From positions 1 through 40,195 of the forward strand of contig CANQQJ010000034.1 in the NCBI GenBank assembly GCA_947625905.1: a DNA stretch of 40,195 nucleotides, given 5' to 3'. The notes beneath the pieces are model-generated. The model was not told the origin of the DNA. It saw nothing but the letters and a program-made list of their open reading frames with translations, and made no database searches. This DNA is from an uncultured Clostridia bacterium. GTDB lineage: Bacteria; Bacillota; Clostridia; Monoglobales; Monoglobaceae. The translations under genes were made by a program, and so were the position numbers. Positions 14,967-24,017 of this stretch are shown here, one piece after another; the first letter of the stretch is position 1, and the number at the start of each line of letters is the position of its first letter.

Positions 14967-16640
14967 TTAGAACAGGCCCACGATCGTGCCGTCCTTGTCT
15001 ATGCTCATGTTGTTGGCGGCGGGGACCCTCGGCAGTCCCGGCATCGTCATTACCGCTCCGGTGAGCGCAACCAAAAATCCCGCTCCGCTCGATACCGTCA
15101 CTTCGCGTATCGTGATAGAGAAGCCCTGCGGCCTTCCCAGAAGATGCGGATCGTCGGACAGAGAATACTGAGTTTTTGCCATGCATACGGGAATTTTGTC
15201 ATATCCCAGCTTGGTCAGATTCAATATCTGGCTGTTCGCCGCGCTTGTGTAGTTAACGGCGTCCGCGCCGTAGATCTCGCGGGCAATGATCTCGATTTTT
15301 TCTTTGATAGGCAGGCTCGCGTTATAGAGCGGCTTAAAGTCGGCAGGCTCGCTCTCGATTGTTTCAACGACCGCCTTCGCCAGCTCTACGCCGCCGTCGC
15401 CGCCCTTTGCGAACACCTCGCACATTGAGCACTTAACGCCCATATCCGCGCAGTATTCTCTTATGTAGTCAAGCTCCGCGTCGGTGTCGGTGTCGAATCT
15501 GTTTATCGCAACCACCACGGGCACGCCGTACTTCTTCATATTTTCGATATGCTTGCCCATGTTGACGATTCCGGCCTTGAGCGCGTCAAGGTTCTCGCTC
15601 CTGAGCGCGTCCGCCGCGAGGCTGCCGCTGTTGTATTTGAGCGCCTTGGCGGTGGCAACCAGAACCACGCACGAGGGGCTGAGACCCGCGGCGCGGCACT
15701 TTATGTCCATAAATTTCTCGGCGCCCAGGTCGCTGCCGAATCCCGCTTCGGTTATGCAGTAGTCCGCCAGTTTTAGGCCCGCCTTTGTGGCGCGGATCGA
15801 GTTGCAGCCGTGGGCTATGTTGGCAAACGGGCCGCCGTGCATCAGGCAGGGCGTGTTCTCGAGCGTCTGCACCAGATTGGGCTTTAAAGCGTCGTGCAGC
15901 AGCAGCGTCATGGCGCCGTCCACCTTGAGCTCTCCCGCGGTCACGGGCTCGCCCGAGAGGTTGTAGCCTATGACTATGCGGCTTATGCGGGCGCGCAGGT
16001 CGTCAAGATCGGTCGAGAGGCACAGGATAGCCATAATCTCGCTGGCGACCGTGATGTTGAATCCGTCCTGACGCGGAAATCCGTTTATCTTGCCGCCCAG
16101 ACCCACAACGACCTCGCGCAGGGCGCGGTCGTTCATGTCCATGCAGCGCTTCCATGTTATCCTGCGGGCGTCGATCCCAAGCTCGTTGCCCTGGTGTATG
16201 TGGTTGTCGATAGCCGCCGACAGCAGATTGTTTGCCGCGGTGATGGCGTGCATGTCTCCCGTGAAGTGCAGATTGATGTCCTCCATCGGCACCACCTGAG
16301 CGTAGCCGCCGCCGGCCGCGCCGCCCTTAATTCCCATAACGGGGCCCATCGAGGGCTCGCGCAGGGCGATTATCGCGTTTTTGCCGATCTTGGGCATCGC
16401 CTCGCCGAGGCCGACGGTCACCGTGGTCTTGCCCTCGCCCGCGGGCGTGGGGTTTATCGCGGTCACAAGAATAAGCTTGCCGTCCGGTTTGTTTTCAAGG
16501 CTTTGCAAATAGTCCTCGCTGATCTTCGCCTTGTATTTTCCGTAGAGTTCGATGTCGTCCGCGCCCATTCCGAGAGTGCGGGCTATCTCGCCTATTGGCA
16601 GCATGCTCGCGCTTTGAGCGATCTCGATATCAGTTTTCAT
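14967..16640 (-). CDS. fhs: Formate-tetrahydrofolate ligase
   Basis: The 557-residue enzyme makes 10-formyl-THF from formate, ATP and THF, the entry to the methyl branch of the Wood-Ljungdahl pathway and to purine synthesis. The ATP-binding loop [15 protein letters not shown] lies near residue 66, followed by [19 protein letters not shown] and [20 protein letters not shown]. Length matches the family. AGGAGG precedes the ATG at 16640. It heads the fhs-mnmG unit. No other acetogenesis genes are in the window, so a fermentative or purinolytic role is equally possible. MnmG also uses a folate one-carbon unit, which makes the pairing sensible. Confidence 0.97.
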   Translation of the reverse strand: MKTDIEIAQSASMLPIGEIARTLGMGADDIELYGKYKAKISEDYLQSLENKPDGKLILVTAINPTPAGEGKTTVTVGLGEAMPKIGKNAIIALREPSMGPVMGIKGGAAGGGYAQVVPMEDINLHFTGDMHAITAANNLLSAAIDNHIHQGNELGIDARRITWKRCMDMNDRALREVVVGLGGKINGFPRQDGFNITVASEIMAILCLSTDLDDLRARISRIVIGYNLSGEPVTAGELKVDGAMTLLLHDALKPNLVQTLENTPCLMHGGPFANIAHGCNSIRATKAGLKLADYCITEAGFGSDLGAEKFMDIKCRAAGLSPSCVVLVATAKALKYNSGSLAADALRSENLDALKAGIVNMGKHIENMKKYGVPVVVAINRFDTDTDAELDYIREYCADMGVKCSMCEVFAKGGDGGVELAKAVVETIESEPADFKPLYNASLPIKEKIEIIAREIYGADAVNYTSAANSQILNLTKLGYDKIPVCMAKTQYSLSDDPHLLGRPQGFSITIREVTVSSGAGFLVALTGAVMTMPGLPRVPAANNMSIDKDGTIVGLF

Positions 16641-16711
16641 AATTTTGCCTCCTTATTTGATTGCGCTTTTGTAAAATCACAGCCGATCCTGTCTCGTTCT
16701 TTCTAATCAGA

Positions 16712-16740
16712 ATAATATCACAGTTTGCCCGTGATGTAAA
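16712..16740 (-). promoter_or_regulatory. Sigma-A promoter for fhs-mnmG
   Basis: On the minus strand, TTTACA (16735-16740), a 17-nt spacer and TATTAT (16712-16717). The leader of about 65 nt holds no recognised folate riboswitch. Confidence 0.65.
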
Positions 16741-16760
16741 TATTTTTTTGAAAAAATTTC

Positions 16761-16787
16761 ACCAAAAGGCCGTTTTGTCATAGTATA
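16761..16787 (+). promoter_or_regulatory. Possible sporulation-type promoter of the cysteine-rich peptides
   Basis: CATAGTATA (16779-16787) matches the CATANNNTA form of mother-cell sigma-K -10 elements, with an ACC at 16761-16763 as a possible -35 about 15 nt upstream. No good sigma-A hexamers are seen. This is a short match and only suggestive. Confidence 0.35.
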
Positions 16788-16815
16788 AATTGAAAACAGT
16801 TTAGGAGGTGCTTAC

Positions 16816-16911
16816 ATGAACGGATGCTTTGGAGGAAACAACTGTCTGTGGATAATTATCCTGATAATTCTCATCAGCTGCTGCGGCTGCGGAGACAACG
16901 GCTGCTGCTGA
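16816..16911 (+). CDS. Cysteine-rich transmembrane micropeptide 1
   Basis: The 31-residue peptide has a Gly/Asn/Cys head (MNGCFGGNNC), one hydrophobic helix (LWIIILIILI) and a Cys/Gly tail (SCCGCGDNGCC), with 7 cysteines in all. TAGGAGGTG lies 7 nt before the ATG. It resembles the clostridial small proteins often auto-annotated as chorion class high-cysteine proteins, and more loosely YjcZ-type spore coat peptides. A membrane-anchored metal- or thiol-rich peptide is a fair description; function is unknown. It is paralogous to the next gene. Confidence 0.8.
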   Translation: MNGCFGGNNCLWIIILIILISCCGCGDNGCC

Positions 16912-16933
16912 CGCGGCAAATGTGAAACAATAA

Positions 16934-16993
16934 CGCGGCGGCGGGCGGCGTATTCTTTGAGAGATACATAAGTCTATGCCGCGTGCCGCCGCG
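16934..16993 (+). other. GC-rich intercistronic hairpin between the two micropeptides
   Basis: CGCGGCGG (16934-16941) pairs with CCGCCGCG (16986-16993), and inner GCGGC/GCCGC segments extend the stem. No T-tract follows, so it is more likely a processing or stability element than a terminator. Confidence 0.55.
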
Positions 16994-17026
16994 AGGTACA
17001 GCCCAAATTCAAAGGAGGTGCGAAGT

Positions 17027-17146
17027 ATGTTCGGAAACGGATGCGGAGGAAACAACTGCCTGTGGATCATAATCCTTATTATCCTCATCAGCTGCTGCTG
17101 CGGCTGTGATAACGGCAGCGACAACGGCTGCGGCTGCGGCTGCTAA
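17027..17146 (+). CDS. Cysteine-rich transmembrane micropeptide 2
   Basis: The 39-residue paralogue of the peptide at 16816 shares GGNNCLWIIILIILISCC exactly and has a longer tail of Gly-Cys pairs (NGCGCGC), giving 9 cysteines. AAAGGAGGTG lies 7 nt before the ATG. The transmembrane core is conserved at the protein level although several codons differ between the copies, indicating purifying selection after tandem duplication. A terminator follows at 17160. Confidence 0.82.
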   Translation: MFGNGCGGNNCLWIIILIILISCCCGCDNGSDNGCGCGC

Positions 17147-17159
17147 CGTCGGAACACCC

Positions 17160-17182
17160 GCGGAGCTTCGGCTCCGCTTTTT
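17160..17182 (+). terminator. Terminator of the micropeptide operon
   Basis: GCGGAGC (17160-17166), UUCG tetraloop, GCTCCGC (17171-17177), then five T residues. Confidence 0.92.
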
Positions 17183-17205
17183 AATTGCATATTTTTAACA
17201 AATAC

Positions 17206-17234
17206 TTGAAATACGCGGCAGATAGTGGTATAAT
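17206..17234 (+). promoter_or_regulatory. Sigma-A promoter for ppk1
   Basis: TTGAAA (17206-17211), a 17-nt spacer and TATAAT (17229-17234), just upstream of the ppk1 SD. No Pho box was recognised. Confidence 0.8.
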
Positions 17235-17258
17235 ATAATTTAAAGGGGTTGGTTTTAA

Positions 17259-19433
17259 GTGGCTGAGAGCGCATCAAAATCAAAGTATAAGTATATGCAG
17301 AACCGCGAGCTTTCGTGGCTCCGTTTCGACGAGCGCGTGCTTCAGGAGGCTGTCGGCAAGGACACGCCCTTATTCGAGAAGCTGAAATTCATTTCGATAT
17401 TCGTCAGCAATCTGGACGAGTTTTTCATGGTGCGCGTGGGAAGCCTGTTTGATCTCTCGATAGCCGATAAAAAAGCGATCGACACCAAGACCGGCATGAC
17501 GCCCAGCGAGCAGCTCGCTAAAATTTACGAGGCGGCCGCGCCGCTTTATAAAAAGAAGGACGAGATATACGACACAGTCAGCCGCAAGCTCAAAAAACAA
17601 AACATAACCCACCTAAAGCCGAACGACCTGACGGCCGACGAGGTAAAGTATGTGCGGGATTATTACAACAACTACGTGGAGCCCATACTCTCGCCCCAGC
17701 TTCTGGACGAGCACCACCCGTTCCCGTTCATCGCGTCCAAGCAGCTTTGCATCATAGGCAGAATACAGCGCAAAAAGAACCAATGCGTGGGATTCGCGGC
17801 TGTCCCGCCGACTCTGCCGCCGATTTTGTTTATGCCCGGCAAGAAGATCAGATATATACACATCGAGGACATAATCTATATGTACTTCGATTCTCTGTTC
17901 GGAAAATACACGATAACCAAAAAGAACATAATCTGCGCCACCAGAAACGCCGATATCAATCCCAACGACGAGGCTTACGATATAAACGAGGACTTCCGCA
18001 GCAAGATGAAAAAGGTGCTCAAAAAGCGGCGCCGCCTGGCAGTGGTGCGGCTTGAGACCGCGTCGCCCCTAGAGGACGAATTTACCAAAAAGCTGCTGCG
18101 GGACAAGCTGAGCATAAGCGACTCGCAGATATTCGTCACGCGCTCGCCCATAAGCCTCGGCTATGTTTTCAGCATTGAGTCAAGGCTCACGCCCGAGCAG
18201 CGGCTGAGCCTGTGCTATCGGCCGTTTGAGCCGCAGGTGACCCGCGGCGACATCATGACGGACGCAAGCGATGGCGACGTGCTGCTGTCGTACCCGTATG
18301 AGAGCATGGAGCCGTTTCTGAATATGCTCAAGCGAGCGGCGCGCGACCCCGAGGTCGTGTCGATTAAGATCACTATCTACCGTCTCGCCAAAAACGCCAA
18401 GATAATCGAGCACCTGTGCGCCGCCGCCGAAAACGGCAAAGAGGTGCTGGTGCTGATAGAGCTGCGCGCAAGGTTTGACGAGCAGAACAACATCGACTGG
18501 TCGGAGCGGCTGGAGCAGGCGGGCTGCACGATAATATACGGGCTTGAGAATTACAAGGTCCACTCAAAGGTCTGCCTTATCACCAAAAACGTGGGCGGCG
18601 AGACTAGGTACATAACCCAGATAGGAACCGGAAACTATAACGAAAAGACCGCCAAGCAGTACACCGACTTTTCGCTTATCACCCAAAATCGCGAGATCGG
18701 CGAGGACGCGGCAGCCTTTTTCAGCAACATCTCGATCTCGAATCTCGACGGCGAGTACAAGCATCTGTGGGTGGCGCCAAACGCCATGAAGGACAAGATC
18801 ATCGGCTATATCGACGAGGAGATAAAAAAAGGCCGCGACGGCGAGATCTTTATAAAAGTCAATTCGGTGACCGACAAGGACATTATCAAAAAGCTGCGCG
18901 ACGCCAGCGCGGCGGGCGTCAACATAACCATGCTGGTGCGCGGCATATGCTGCCTGCTGCCCCAGATCCCCGGCGTGACCGAAAATATAAGGGTCTACAG
19001 CATTGTTGGAAGGTTCCTGGAACATTCGAGGATCTACAGCTTCGGCAGAGGCAGCGAGGAAAAGCTGTTCATAGCCTCGGCCGACATAATGACCCGAAAC
19101 ATGGACAACCGCGTCGAGGTGGGCTGCCCCATATATTCCGATGAAGTCAAGGAAAAAATACATCACTATATAAAAATATGCCTGAGCGACACGCTGCAGG
19201 CGAGAGTCCTGGGCAGCGACGGAACATACTCCGTAAAGGCCGACACACTGAGTTCGGTGAACGCCCAGGAGGTCTTGATGAGCGAGGCAAAGCAGGAGGC
19301 GAAGGCTCTGCTTGCGGCGCCCAAACCGCAGCCGGTGCCCGAGCCCGAGCCCGCGAAAAAGACGGGATTCTTCCGCAGCCGCTACAACGCGCTTATTGAA
19401 AAACTGTATAACAATATACAAAATCAAAAATAA
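17259..19433 (+). CDS. ppk1: Polyphosphate kinase 1
   Basis: The 724-residue enzyme reversibly polymerises the ATP gamma-phosphate into polyphosphate. The N-terminal domain opens with NRELSWLRFDERVLQEA. The two catalytic phospholipase-D-like halves carry VHSKVCLI and the FLEHSRIYSFG region, which hold the family's essential histidines; TQIGTGNYNEKTAKQYTD and MTRNMDNRVEVGCPI are further signatures. A Pro/Ala-rich tail of ~40 residues (PKPQPVPEPEPAKK, then a basic end) extends past the usual C-terminus. The start is GTG at 17259 with AAAGGGG about 11 nt upstream. mgtE follows after 35 bp with its own SD. A Mg transporter beside a Mg-polyphosphate enzyme makes functional sense. Confidence 0.97.
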   Translation: MAESASKSKYKYMQNRELSWLRFDERVLQEAVGKDTPLFEKLKFISIFVSNLDEFFMVRVGSLFDLSIADKKAIDTKTGMTPSEQLAKIYEAAAPLYKKKDEIYDTVSRKLKKQNITHLKPNDLTADEVKYVRDYYNNYVEPILSPQLLDEHHPFPFIASKQLCIIGRIQRKKNQCVGFAAVPPTLPPILFMPGKKIRYIHIEDIIYMYFDSLFGKYTITKKNIICATRNADINPNDEAYDINEDFRSKMKKVLKKRRRLAVVRLETASPLEDEFTKKLLRDKLSISDSQIFVTRSPISLGYVFSIESRLTPEQRLSLCYRPFEPQVTRGDIMTDASDGDVLLSYPYESMEPFLNMLKRAARDPEVVSIKITIYRLAKNAKIIEHLCAAAENGKEVLVLIELRARFDEQNNIDWSERLEQAGCTIIYGLENYKVHSKVCLITKNVGGETRYITQIGTGNYNEKTAKQYTDFSLITQNREIGEDAAAFFSNISISNLDGEYKHLWVAPNAMKDKIIGYIDEEIKKGRDGEIFIKVNSVTDKDIIKKLRDASAAGVNITMLVRGICCLLPQIPGVTENIRVYSIVGRFLEHSRIYSFGRGSEEKLFIASADIMTRNMDNRVEVGCPIYSDEVKEKIHHYIKICLSDTLQARVLGSDGTYSVKADTLSSVNAQEVLMSEAKQEAKALLAAPKPQPVPEPEPAKKTGFFRSRYNALIEKLYNNIQNQK

Positions 19434-19468
19434 CAAAAAACAGCCATAACAAGAAAGAAGGTGCCCTT

Positions 19469-20845
19469 ATGCCCGATATTATAAATATAGACGAGACGGC
19501 CGAGCTCATAACCGATTACTTAAAAGAACGAAAGTTCGGCAGCATAAGGGAACTGCTTGTCTCTATGGAGCCCGCGGACATAGCGCAGCTTCTGGGCGAG
19601 GTAGACGACAGCCGCCTGCCGATCCTGTTTCGGATACTGCCCAAGGAGCTGGCGGCGGAGGCTTTTGTCGAGATGGACAGCGACGAGCAGGAGCTCTTGA
19701 TCAACGCGTTCAACGACCGCGAGCTCAAGGACGTTATAGACGAGCTGTTCGTGGACGACGCGGTCGACCTTATCGAAGAAATGCCCGCCAATGTGGTAAA
19801 GCGCATACTGCGCCACACCGACCCCGAGACGCGCAGCGCCATAAACGACATACTGCGCTATCCCAAGGACAGCGCGGGCAGCATCATGACGACCGAGTAT
19901 GTGAGCCTTAGGCCCGACATGACCGTGTCGGACGCGTTTGAGAGAATACGCCGCACCGGAGTGGACAAAGAAACGATATACACCTGCTATGTGATAAAGC
20001 CGAACCGCAAGCTGCTGGGCCTGGTGTCTGTGCGCGAGCTTTTGCTCTCGGACTACAACACCGCGGTCAGCGACATAATGGAGACGAACATAATCAGCGT
20101 CGAGACCACCGAGGACAGAGAGGACGTTGCGAATAAGTTTGATAAATACGACTTCATATCGCTGCCGGTGGTCGACAAGGAGAACCGCCTTGTGGGTATC
20201 GTAACGTTCGACGACGCTATCGACGTTCTGCGCGAGGAGCACAGCGAGGATATCCAGAAGATGAGCGCGGTAAGCCCGAGCGATGAGAATTATTTTAAGG
20301 TCCCGGTGTGGAAGCACGCCAAGAACCGCATAGTGTGGCTGCTGCTGCTGCTGCTTTCGGCGACGGTCACGGGAACCATAATCAACAGCTATCAGACGGC
20401 GTTCACCGCGGTGCCGATACTGGTCGGCTTTATTCCCATGCTTATGGGAACCGGCGGAAACTGCGGCTCCCAGAGCTCGACCATGATAATCCGCGGTCTG
20501 GCCCTCGGCGAGATGCGCCCCAGAGACATTGCGAAAATTTTGTTCAAAGAGTTCAGGATAGCGCTGATATCGGGCGTCACTCTGGCGCTTGTCAACTGCG
20601 TGAGAATATTTATCATGTACAAAGGCGACGATCCGCTGTTCCTGTCGGTGACGACCGGCCTCAGTCTTGTGGGCATAGTCGTCTTGGCCCAGTGCCTCGG
20701 CGCGCTGCTGCCGGTTCTGGCAAAGCTGTGCCGTCTCGACCCGGCGCTTATGGCGCAGCCGCTGATCACCACTATAATGGACGCGTTCTCGTGCTTTATA
20801 TTCTTCAACATCGCGCTGTTTATCATGACCCGAGGCTTTGTGTAA
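19469..20845 (+). CDS. mgtE: MgtE magnesium transporter/channel
   Basis: The 458-residue protein has the three MgtE parts in order: an acidic superhelical N-domain (residues ~1-130, DIAQLLGEVDDSRLPILFRIL), two CBS domains (~135-260, SAGSIMTTEYVSLRPDMTVSDA and FDKYDFISLPVVD), and a five-helix membrane domain from about residue 285. The pore region contains GNCGSQSSTMIIRGLALGE. MgtE admits Mg2+ and is closed by Mg2+ bound at the N/CBS interface, so it is self-regulated. It likely shares a transcript with ppk1 and ends at the strong terminator at 20859. Confidence 0.97.
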   Translation: MPDIINIDETAELITDYLKERKFGSIRELLVSMEPADIAQLLGEVDDSRLPILFRILPKELAAEAFVEMDSDEQELLINAFNDRELKDVIDELFVDDAVDLIEEMPANVVKRILRHTDPETRSAINDILRYPKDSAGSIMTTEYVSLRPDMTVSDAFERIRRTGVDKETIYTCYVIKPNRKLLGLVSVRELLLSDYNTAVSDIMETNIISVETTEDREDVANKFDKYDFISLPVVDKENRLVGIVTFDDAIDVLREEHSEDIQKMSAVSPSDENYFKVPVWKHAKNRIVWLLLLLLSATVTGTIINSYQTAFTAVPILVGFIPMLMGTGGNCGSQSSTMIIRGLALGEMRPRDIAKILFKEFRIALISGVTLALVNCVRIFIMYKGDDPLFLSVTTGLSLVGIVVLAQCLGALLPVLAKLCRLDPALMAQPLITTIMDAFSCFIFFNIALFIMTRGFV

Positions 20846-20858
20846 GATCAAAAACGGG

Positions 20859-20887
20859 AGGCGGGGCCGGGGCCCCGCCTGTTTTTT
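20859..20887. terminator. Very GC-rich terminator after mgtE
   Basis: AGGCGGGGC (20859-20867) pairs perfectly with GCCCCGCCT (20872-20880), then GTTTTTT. The convergent SLH gene ends inside the T-tract (20886), so it may also serve the minus strand. Confidence 0.93.
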
Positions 20888-23735
20888 ATTTTACTATAAC
20901 CATTTCTTGGACTTCGTCCTGATAGATCTTCACGAACAGTCTGGCTTCGTTGCCTTCCTCGTAAATCTCTATATCTGCCGCCGATACCACGGATATGGGG
21001 TTTTTGCTCCTTGCGGAATCGTACATATAGGCCGTGGCGTCTCCGGTGGAGTAGTTGTATATCTCGCCCGATACGTCGATGTTCACGCTGCCGCTGAACT
21101 TGCGTGTCACTTTGCCGTAGACGGTGGTAAGGTCGTTTGTCACCTTGGTGAGCGTCTCGGATTCCTTGTTGTCGGAATTAAACAGCACGGTTATTCCGTC
21201 GACCTCGCCCTTCGCGTTGGTCTTGTACTGGATAATATCGCCCGCTTCGAGGGCCTCGCCGCTCTTTTTGAACACGCTCTTGTCCGCCGCCAGCAGCTCG
21301 ACTTCCTCGCCGCCGCTGTAGCCGTACAGCTTGTCGGTATACTCGTAGTCCTCGTTCTGGACTTCGGCGATATAGCTAACGACAGTTATCGGAGATTCCG
21401 CGGCGGTGACGCCCACGGAGCTTGTGATGACTACCGCGTTCGCGGTGTAGTTTTCCTGAAGGTCGTAGATCATCGCGTCATATGACGAGTCGTTCGAGAG
21501 TGTCGCCTGCGTTCTGATCGAATATTTGTCGGTGTCATCGCCCGCCGTTTTGGGGATATCAAATATTATCGTGTCGTCGGTTATTCCCACGTTGCCCAGT
21601 TTGCCGGAAGCGCGCTTGTAAACCATGCCGTCGCGGCTGATGTTTTTGGTGAACTTGTCGATCGCGGGTGCGCCCGTTCCGGTGCCGTCGGCCGCGGTCT
21701 CGATCGCGGTGATCTTGCCGTCGCTGTTGGTTTCGTAAACTATCAGCTGCTCGGTCGTGTCTCCGCCGGGCGCCAGAGCCGAAACGACCTCATCGGGCGT
21801 CTTGGAGTAGTCCGCGTTGAATCTCATTCTGGTGCCGCTCTCAAGGATCACGGTCTCGCCGTCCTTGGTGAACAGCATGAACTGAGCCGTTTTGTCAAAG
21901 CCGTCGTTCATGGCCGCGCCCACAAGGTACGCGTAGTTGGTGGTTATCGACGAGCCCGCGCCGGCGTTGGTGTTGACCGCCGCGATCTTGTCCTCTATAT
22001 CGAGATAGAAGGTTCCGCGGTCGCGGATCTTTATCTCGTTGGGATAGCTCGAGGCTTTCTCGTAGATCTCCGAGCTTTCGCCGATCCTGTAGCCGTCGTC
22101 CGATACCTCGGTCACCGAGCCGGTCACGGAAGCGTCGGAAACGTAGGCCTTGATAAGGTTGTTGTCCTCGCTTACGGTGTACGACAGCACGTTCCATTCC
22201 TTGAGGTCCTCAAGGCCGATCCTGTAGCCGTCCTTAACGATGCTGTATTTTACTTCCTCGTTGTTTTCGTCAAATACCAGCGAGCCGTTTAGATACTTGT
22301 CGGTCACTCGGCCGGTCACATCCGAGACGGTGTCGACCACAAGATTCTTAAAGTGGTTCACGAATACGATGTCATAAACTCCGTTCACGTCCGAGTCAAG
22401 CAGCACAAGGTTGCCGCTCTCGGGCTTTAAGTCGTCAAGCTCGACGTCCGATTTATATTTGCCGTTGTAAATATAGACCGCGTCTTTTGTAATGGTCGAT
22501 GTTCTGGTCCTTCTGTCGTTTACTCTGTCTGCCCAGTATTCAACTGTCCGATCGCTTTCGCCCGTCACGTCGACTATATCCGACGAGTTGAGGGTCAGAG
22601 TGTTGTTCTTGCCCTGCTGCTCGGTCACGAGAATAAGGGTTTTTTCGTCCGTTTGTTTGTCGATCCTGGCGTAATACAAAACGTTGTAGCCCAGCATCTG
22701 AGCCGCGGTCGTATCTCCCGCCAGATAGGTCTGCTCGCCGATTTGGATCCTGTCCTCGGCGGTCGTGGAGCCGCCTTCAAGCGAGGTCTCGTCCGTGCCT
22801 GTTATCTGTCCGTATGCCTTTTCCACGTTCAGTCTGTCATAGAGCAGAGTCTTGTCAACGACTTCATATCTGCTCTCTGTGCCGTAGCCCACTTGTTCCA
22901 TCAGGTTGACGGTCATGGCGTTGAATACCAGCTGAGCGATGTCGCCTCTCTTGGCGGGCTCGGACGCGGCCGCGTCGATGCCCCGCAGCAGCTGGTTCGA
23001 CGAGGCGATGAACATATATCCGTTCGGATATCCGCCCTTGTCATTGGCGGCGGGCTCATAGCCCAGCGCGCGGACGATGATAGTCACAGCCTCCTCAAAT
23101 GTCACGTAGTCATCGGGTCTGAAGGTGCCCTCGGTGTCGCCCATGACCATGCCCTGCCGGTCGGCGACGTTTATCGCTCCGGTCGCCCAGTGGTCGTCGG
23201 GCACGTCGGGGAACCCGGTGGACCCGTTTGAACTTTTGACAACGTCCTCAAGACCGATAGAATATACCGCGACTTTTGCCATCTCGCTTCTGAGTATCGG
23301 ATCGTCGGGTCTGAACGCTCCGTCCTCGGCATCGCCCACCATTATTCCCAAAGCACCAAGGAGCTCGGCCGCCTCGGCGTATTTGGTGTCGGCGATATCG
23401 GGCGACAGCGCTACGCGCACATTGCTGTATCTCGACTGCGCCTGATCTCCGCTTATGGGCTGCGCGGCCATGCCGTTGTACTTCGAGCCGTTTTCTATAA
23501 GGTTGGTGCTCACTCCGTTTGTGACGTCGACCGTGCCGTCGGCGTTGGTGCCGTCAAAGGATATTATCTCGGCTTCGCGGCCGTTGTTTATGCCGGGTCC
23601 CGCGGTCGCAGGCGCGCCCGATGCCGCGGTGCCCGTTCCCTTACCGGGCATTATGTCGGCGTACGCTGTGAATCCCGCCGCCGAATACAGAGCTATGCTC
23701 AGTGCCGTGATAAAGGAAATGAAAGTCTTTTTCAT
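20886..23735 (-). CDS. S-layer homology domain surface protein (949 aa)
   Basis: A signal peptide (MKKTFISFITALSIALYSAA, cleavage near AYA-D) is followed by a Gly/Ala-rich linker. Three SLH units then occupy residues ~110-285: AAELLGALGIMVGDAEDGAF, FPDVPDDHWATGAINVADRQGM and the DYVTFEEAVTIIVRALGY block. SLH domains bind pyruvylated secondary cell-wall polysaccharide. The remaining ~650 residues are Thr/Asp-rich beta repeats with no recognised enzyme motif, so it may be an S-layer or surface scaffold subunit. AGGAGG lies about 7 nt before the ATG. It is divergent from the second SLH gene at 24018 and shares its regulatory gap. Confidence 0.9.
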   Translation of the reverse strand: MKKTFISFITALSIALYSAAGFTAYADIMPGKGTGTAASGAPATAGPGINNGREAEIISFDGTNADGTVDVTNGVSTNLIENGSKYNGMAAQPISGDQAQSRYSNVRVALSPDIADTKYAEAAELLGALGIMVGDAEDGAFRPDDPILRSEMAKVAVYSIGLEDVVKSSNGSTGFPDVPDDHWATGAINVADRQGMVMGDTEGTFRPDDYVTFEEAVTIIVRALGYEPAANDKGGYPNGYMFIASSNQLLRGIDAAASEPAKRGDIAQLVFNAMTVNLMEQVGYGTESRYEVVDKTLLYDRLNVEKAYGQITGTDETSLEGGSTTAEDRIQIGEQTYLAGDTTAAQMLGYNVLYYARIDKQTDEKTLILVTEQQGKNNTLTLNSSDIVDVTGESDRTVEYWADRVNDRRTRTSTITKDAVYIYNGKYKSDVELDDLKPESGNLVLLDSDVNGVYDIVFVNHFKNLVVDTVSDVTGRVTDKYLNGSLVFDENNEEVKYSIVKDGYRIGLEDLKEWNVLSYTVSEDNNLIKAYVSDASVTGSVTEVSDDGYRIGESSEIYEKASSYPNEIKIRDRGTFYLDIEDKIAAVNTNAGAGSSITTNYAYLVGAAMNDGFDKTAQFMLFTKDGETVILESGTRMRFNADYSKTPDEVVSALAPGGDTTEQLIVYETNSDGKITAIETAADGTGTGAPAIDKFTKNISRDGMVYKRASGKLGNVGITDDTIIFDIPKTAGDDTDKYSIRTQATLSNDSSYDAMIYDLQENYTANAVVITSSVGVTAAESPITVVSYIAEVQNEDYEYTDKLYGYSGGEEVELLAADKSVFKKSGEALEAGDIIQYKTNAKGEVDGITVLFNSDNKESETLTKVTNDLTTVYGKVTRKFSGSVNIDVSGEIYNYSTGDATAYMYDSARSKNPISVVSAADIEIYEEGNEARLFVKIYQDEVQEMVIVK

Positions 23736-23823
23736 TTTCAGTCCTCCTATTACAAAAATAGCGTTGTAAATTTTTTATTTTTTTACAAAGTTAGTATTCG
23801 CCGCGCAAATGAAAATACACCGA

Positions 23824-23853
23824 AAACATTATGGTAATATTGTCATAATGTTT
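23824..23853. promoter_or_regulatory. 30-bp near-perfect palindrome between divergent SLH genes
   Basis: AAACATTATG (23824-23833) and CATAATGTTT (23844-23853) are perfect inverted arms, and the 10-nt centre holds AATATT, itself a palindrome; 26 of 30 positions are symmetric. Size and position suit a dimeric regulator or a two-operator site controlling both surface genes. Confidence 0.6.
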
Positions 23854-23914
23854 GAATAATGCGCATTTGTTACAGAATTGTAAAGAAAAACACAAAAAAT
23901 TAAAAATTTGACAG

Positions 23915-23943
23915 TTGCATTATTATAGAACCTATGGTATATT
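23915..23943 (+). promoter_or_regulatory. Probable promoter of the second SLH gene
   Basis: TTGCAT (23915-23920), a 17-nt spacer and TATATT (23938-23943). The leader to the SD at about 24004 is roughly 60 nt and AT-rich. Confidence 0.5.
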
Positions 23944-24017
23944 TAAATGAGACAATTATCAACATAATGTGTATGTCAATTATATGCGTAAGTTAATTAT
24001 ATTAGGAGGTAAAACTA

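Noticed and set aside
16641..16760. A folate riboswitch upstream of fhs
   Set aside because: The leader is about 65 nt with no recognisable conserved core or convincing pseudoknot.
19520..20851. A 443-codon minus-strand open frame across mgtE
   Set aside because: mgtE on the plus strand has all domains, promoter context and terminator; the antisense frame is compositional.
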